Assembly: GCA_014360855.1 (NCBI GenBank)
Contig: JACIWP010000107.1
Span: 1 to 9,921, forward strand
DNA length: 9,921 nucleotides
DNA from: Anaerolineae bacterium
GTDB taxonomy: Bacteria; Chloroflexota; Anaerolineae; JACIWP01
Reading direction: 5' to 3'
Part shown: positions 6,414 to 9,921 of the stretch, one piece after another
Position numbering within the stretch: the stretch's first letter is position 1
Layout: each line of letters opens with the position of its first letter
Notes under the pieces: model-generated
Told to the model about the DNA's origin: nothing
The model's database searches: none
The model's input: the letters and a program-made list of their open reading frames with translations, nothing else
Position numbers and translations under genes: made by a program

Positions 6414-8291
6414 ATGGTGAACCTTTCGCCCGAACTGCAGGAGCAACTGGATACACTGCCGCAGAAGTCGGGCGTATATATTATGAAGGATGCCGCCGGC
6501 AGGGTCATTTACGTCGGCAAGGCGGTCAACCTGCGCAGTCGCGTGCGCTCGTACTTTCATGAGTCCGCGCAGGGCAACATGAAGACGGCGCGTCTGGTCG
6601 CGGACATCGCCGGCATCGAGTTCATCGTCACCGCCTCCGAGCTGGAAGCCCTCGTGCTGGAGAACACCCTCATCAAGCGCTACCGCCCGCGCTACAACGT
6701 GCGCCTGCGCGATGACAAGACCTATCCCTATGTCCGGGTCACCTGGCACGAGCCTTTTCCGAAGGTCATGCTGACGCGCCATGTGGTACGGGACGGCTCG
6801 CGCTATTTCGGGCCGTACACCTCGGTGCAGGCGGTGCATCAGACGCTGGATGTCCTGCGCCGGCTCTTCCCCTTCCGCACCTGCGACCGCGAGATCACCG
6901 GCCGGGACCCGCGCCCTTGTCTGTACTATCACATTAAGCGCTGTAGCGGCCCCTGCATCGGCGCTATTTCCCGGGAGGAGTACCGGGACAAGATCGCCCA
7001 GTTGATGCTGTTCCTGGAGGGGCAGACCGGTGAGGTGGTGCGCCGGCTGGAAGCCCAGATGAAAGAGGCCGCAGAGGCCCTGGAGTTCGAGCGGGCGGCG
7101 CAACTGCGGGACCAGATTTGGGCGATCGAGAAGGTGGTGGAAGGGCAAAGGGTGGTCTCGCCGCACCTGCGCGACCACGATATCGTCGCCTTTGCCCGTG
7201 ATGACGGCAACGCCTGTGTGCAGGTCTTCTTCGTGCGCAACGGCCGGCTCATCGGCCGCGAATATTTCTTCATGGAAGGGGCCGAGGGGGAAGAGGCCGG
7301 CGCGATCCTCTCCTCGTTCCTCTCCCAGTTTTACGCCGAGGCCTCTTCTGTGCCGCCGGAGATTATCCTGCCGGCGGAGGCCGACGAGGCCAATATCATC
7401 AAGCAGTGGCTGGCCAGCAAGCGCGGCGCCGATGTGGTGCTGATGGTGCCGCAGAACACCGAGCGGCAGAGCCTGCTCCAGATGGCCCAGGAGAATGCCC
7501 GCGAGACCCTGGAAGCCATGCGCGCCCAGTGGATGTCCGACCAGGCCAAGCAGGCCGGCGCCGTGTCGGCCCTGCAGGAGGCCCTGATGCTTCCGAAGCC
7601 GCCGGCGCGCATCGAGTGCTACGACATTTCCAACATCCAGGGCACCGCGGCTACCGGAAGCATGGTGGTGTTCGTCAACGGGGTGCCCCGCAAGAGCGAT
7701 TATCGCCGTTTCCAGATCCGCACCGTGGAGGGCGCGGACGATTACGCCATGATGCGCGAGGTCCTGCGCCGGCGCTTCCTGCGCTATCAGCAGGCCCAGC
7801 AGGCCCTGGAAGAGGGGCGCCAGTCCACGGCGCGCAGTTTGCCGGACGCCTTCGCCCTCCTGCCGGACCTGCTCATCGTGGATGGGGGGAAGGGCCAGCT
7901 CCATGTGGCGCTGGAGGTGCTGGAGGAAATGGGCCTGCGGGAGAGCGTGCCGGCGGCCGCGCTGGCCAAGCAGGAGGAGGAAATCTACCTGCCGGATATG
8001 CCGGAGCCCCTGCGCCTGCCGGCGGATTCGCCGGCGCTCCACCTGCTCCAGCGCATCCGCGATGAGGCGCACCGCTTCGCCGTGGGCTATCACCGCCGCC
8101 TGCGCGAGGCCGGCGCCCTGCGTTCCATGCTCGACGAAATCCCGGGCATTGGGCCGCGGCGCCGGCAGGCCCTGCTGAAGCATTTTGGCTCCCTGGAGCG
8201 CATCCGCCAGGCCAGCGTGGAGGAGCTGGCCCAGGTGCCCGGCATGACCCGCCAGGCCGCCGAGCGTCTCAAGGAATACCTTGGGGGATGA
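6414..8291 (+). CDS. uvrC: UvrC, excinuclease ABC subunit C
   Basis: A 625-residue nuclease of UvrABC nucleotide excision repair that cuts the damaged strand on both sides of a lesion. Domains in order: GIY-YIG nuclease (about 18-95; GVYIM at 20-24, VIYVGKAVNLRSR at 31-43, catalytic-type R41 and E83), a cysteine cluster C157, C169, C177, C181 (in RTC and RPCLYYHIKRCSGPCIG) matching the reported iron-sulphur site of UvrC, the UVR domain for UvrB contact (about 205-240), the RNase H-like endonuclease (about 398-560, with D404 in CYDISNIQG, D490 in IVDGGKGQ and H553 in DEAHRF as the probable catalytic triad), and tandem helix-hairpin-helix DNA binding (about 572-623). Length and all active residues look intact. 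The ribosome binding site is weak (GGTGA at 6400-6404). It sits 22 bases after larC, so co-transcription is likely without any obvious functional tie to nickel. Confidence 0.97.
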   Translation: MVNLSPELQEQLDTLPQKSGVYIMKDAAGRVIYVGKAVNLRSRVRSYFHESAQGNMKTARLVADIAGIEFIVTASELEALVLENTLIKRYRPRYNVRLRDDKTYPYVRVTWHEPFPKVMLTRHVVRDGSRYFGPYTSVQAVHQTLDVLRRLFPFRTCDREITGRDPRPCLYYHIKRCSGPCIGAISREEYRDKIAQLMLFLEGQTGEVVRRLEAQMKEAAEALEFERAAQLRDQIWAIEKVVEGQRVVSPHLRDHDIVAFARDDGNACVQVFFVRNGRLIGREYFFMEGAEGEEAGAILSSFLSQFYAEASSVPPEIILPAEADEANIIKQWLASKRGADVVLMVPQNTERQSLLQMAQENARETLEAMRAQWMSDQAKQAGAVSALQEALMLPKPPARIECYDISNIQGTAATGSMVVFVNGVPRKSDYRRFQIRTVEGADDYAMMREVLRRRFLRYQQAQQALEEGRQSTARSLPDAFALLPDLLIVDGGKGQLHVALEVLEEMGLRESVPAAALAKQEEEIYLPDMPEPLRLPADSPALHLLQRIRDEAHRFAVGYHRRLREAGALRSMLDEIPGIGPRRRQALLKHFGSLERIRQASVEELAQVPGMTRQAAERLKEYLGG

Positions 8292-9921
8292 GCGCCATGC
8301 GCCTTCATCTTCCCCGCGGCGGCCGTTGGTTCCGCCGGCTGTCTCTCGCCTGGAACATCGCGGTGCTGGCGATCACGGCGTTCGTCAGCGCCGTCTGGGC
8401 GAATATATGGGTGGATTCCCTGCGCGACTACCGTCCCCCGCTGGCGCAGTGGGACGAGCCGGCCTCCGACGCGCCGGCGGGGCCGGCGCTGACCGAAGGG
8501 TTGGTGCTGGTCCTGCTGGAGGGTGTGCCGGCGGATTACCTGGATAGGACGCCGGCGCTGGCGGGGATTTCTGCGGCCCATGTCCGGATGACGGGGCCGC
8601 TGAGCAGTTACACGCCGGCCAGCGGATGGATCACCCTGGTCAGCGGGGCTTCCCCGAGATTGGCCGGCGCGCCCCTGCAGGATGCGGCCGACAGCGTGTT
8701 ATGGTATGCGCGGGCGGAAACCCTGTTTGACGTCACTGCGGACGCCGGCCGGCAGACCGCGCTCTACGGCCCGGTCTGGTGGCGCGGCATGGTTGCCGCG
8801 GCAAAGCGCAGTTACAGCGTGCTGTTCGGCTCCGCCGGCGAGCCGGCCGCGCTGGCTGTGCTGGCGGAGGCCCGCCGGCAGTTGGAGAGCCAACCGCCGG
8901 CGCTGACCTTTGTGCATGTGCGCTGGCCGGACGGCTCCCCCACCGCTTCCTTGGATGACGCTCTGCGCGGGCTTCTTCAGGCGGTGGAACCCTCCCGGCA
9001 GACGCTCATGCTGGTGGCCGCGTCGGCGCGAGGAACCGCCCGGCTGATGGCCTTTGGCCGCGGCATCCGTCCGGGCGCCTATACGGGCATGCGTCCCGCC
9101 GACACTGCGCCGACGGCGGCGGCCTTGCTGGGGGTGCCGGCGCCGGCGAGGTCGGAAGGCACGATCTTTCGCGCCCTGCTGGCGTGGGATGCGGAAGCGG
9201 AAGCGCGCTCCCTTGCGGCGCTGGCTGAGGTCCGCTGGAAGCTGGCCGAGGCGTACTTGGCCGGCATGGGCGTTTCCCCGGATGTGAACCCCCTGCTCGA
9301 TGAGCGGGAGGCGGTGCGCCAGGAAGTGGAGGCTGGCCGCTGGCCGGCGGCCAGGGAGGGAGCGAAGAGGCTCATGGCAGAGCTGGACGAGCTGATGCGC
9401 GAGGCGTACCGCCGGCGCGTCTGGGACGACCGGCTCTGGCGGCTGTGGCTGCCGATCATGTACCTGGCCGGCGCGGTGTGGATGCAGGGGCGTGCCTGGC
9501 GGCGGAAGGAACTGCCGCTGGCACCGGCGCTGATAACCGTTGCGGCGGCCGGCCTGCCGGCCGTTTGGCTGACCCTGTCGCGGGGAACCCGCATCCTGGA
9601 ATCTTTTGCCGGCTGGCAGTGGGTCCTGGCCGGCCTGGGAGCTTTGGGGACGCTGGCCGGCCTGTGGGGCATGTGGGTACTGCGGCGGGAATCCTGGAAC
9701 GTTTGGGAACGTTGGCGTCGGGCCGCAGGCCTGGTTCAACTCCTGGCGGCCATCTGGGGCCTTCCGCTGGCATTCCTGATGTGGTGGCAGGGGTTGGTGG
9801 TATGGTGGGACCTGCCGGCGCCGGCGGGAGCGGCCGCCCAGGCGGTGCTCCTGGCGCAGTTGGCCGGCCTGTGCGCCGGCGGGCTGGCCGGCATGCGGGC
9901 GGCGCCTTTTCTGAAAAGCTG
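8288..9921 (+). CDS. Membrane protein with degenerate alkaline-phosphatase-superfamily ectodomain, 3' end cut by window edge
   Basis: The frame opens at the ATG at 8288, overlapping the uvrC stop as ATGA, and stays open for 544 codons to the window end. An ATG three codons in (8297) is an alternative start. Layout: one N-terminal anchor helix (about 19-41); an outward-facing domain (about 70-300); a charged, probably helical region (about 302-378); then about five hydrophobic segments (383-399, 411-430, 444-465, 480-506, 515-537). The domain resembles the alkaline phosphatase/sulfatase superfamily by its pattern: LVLLEGVPADYLD (74-86) where active members have a DGLRPDYL-like motif, SYTPASGWITLVSG (107-120) at the nucleophile segment, and DTAPTAAALLGVP (272-284) like the usual DIAPTLAALLG ending. 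The first aspartate is replaced by E78, and where a metal-binding DHG is expected stands AASARGT (244-250). It may therefore be a non-catalytic relative. Remote homology judged by eye; no function assigned. Confidence 0.6.
   Translation, partial: MSAMRLHLPRGGRWFRRLSLAWNIAVLAITAFVSAVWANIWVDSLRDYRPPLAQWDEPASDAPAGPALTEGLVLVLLEGVPADYLDRTPALAGISAAHVRMTGPLSSYTPASGWITLVSGASPRLAGAPLQDAADSVLWYARAETLFDVTADAGRQTALYGPVWWRGMVAAAKRSYSVLFGSAGEPAALAVLAEARRQLESQPPALTFVHVRWPDGSPTASLDDALRGLLQAVEPSRQTLMLVAASARGTARLMAFGRGIRPGAYTGMRPADTAPTAAALLGVPAPARSEGTIFRALLAWDAEAEARSLAALAEVRWKLAEAYLAGMGVSPDVNPLLDEREAVRQEVEAGRWPAAREGAKRLMAELDELMREAYRRRVWDDRLWRLWLPIMYLAGAVWMQGRAWRRKELPLAPALITVAAAGLPAVWLTLSRGTRILESFAGWQWVLAGLGALGTLAGLWGMWVLRRESWNVWERWRRAAGLVQLLAAIWGLPLAFLMWWQGLVVWWDLPAPAGAAAQAVLLAQLAGLCAGGLAGMRAAPFLKS

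Noticed and set aside
6472..6485. TATATATTATG-like -10 element within uvrC
   Set aside because: It encodes the conserved GVYIM of the GIY-YIG domain and has no matching -35.
6039..8183. 714-codon open frame on the minus strand
   Set aside because: It lies wholly antisense to uvrC and the end of larC, which have clear family motifs; its translation is low-complexity and Arg/Gly/His/Gln-rich, typical of a shadow frame in GC-rich DNA.
8699..9739. 346-codon open frame on the minus strand
   Set aside because: Antisense to the membrane protein that follows uvrC; the sense frame has membrane helices and phosphatase-superfamily patterns, the antisense one is Pro/Arg/Gln-rich without structure.

Overview
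This is a GC-rich (by eye about 65%), densely coded bacterial window. It reads as chromosomal rather than mobile: no transposase, integrase, phage gene, tRNA, rRNA or CRISPR array is visible. GC richness, the type of genes and their coding style suggest an environmental, possibly anaerobic or thermophilic lineage such as Chloroflexota. That assignment is inference only; no marker here proves it.

Layout. On the minus strand (positions 1-2006) lies a two-gene unit, transcribed leftwards. It consists of a diacylglycerol-kinase-family lipid kinase followed, with a 4-base ATGA overlap, by a CaxA-type Ca2+/H+ antiporter that runs off the left edge within a few residues of its likely end. Positions 2007-2208 are the only real intergenic gap. 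It carries two back-to-back sigma70-like promoters, each with a perfect TATAAT, and a perfect 12-bp palindrome touching the -35 of the leftward promoter. On the plus strand (2209 to the right edge) six genes follow with spacings of 1, 32, 4, 22 and -4 bases, so they are probably one long operon: a MATE-family efflux transporter, larE, larB, larC, uvrC, and a large membrane protein cut by the right edge.

How the genes fit together. LarB, LarE and LarC are the complete pathway that turns nicotinic acid adenine dinucleotide into the nickel-pincer nucleotide (NPN) cofactor of the LarA lactate racemase superfamily. LarB carboxylates and cleaves the dinucleotide, LarE converts the two carboxylates to thiocarboxylates, and LarC inserts nickel. 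No larA-like enzyme lies in the window, so the user of the cofactor must be elsewhere. LarE has a three-cysteine set (C96, C99, C176) of the kind linked to iron-sulphur-dependent, reusable LarE enzymes rather than the single sacrificial cysteine. UvrC is a complete nucleotide-excision-repair nuclease. The last gene looks like an alkaline-phosphatase/sulfatase-superfamily ectodomain that has lost its metal ligands, joined to a C-terminal multi-helix membrane region: a candidate pseudoenzyme.

The most striking non-gene signal is the palindrome GCCGGC, which I count by eye about 100 times in 9.9 kb. Roughly 12 would be expected from base composition. It occurs in all codon phases and is absent from the one intergenic gap. 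No wholly new defence or mobile system was found.
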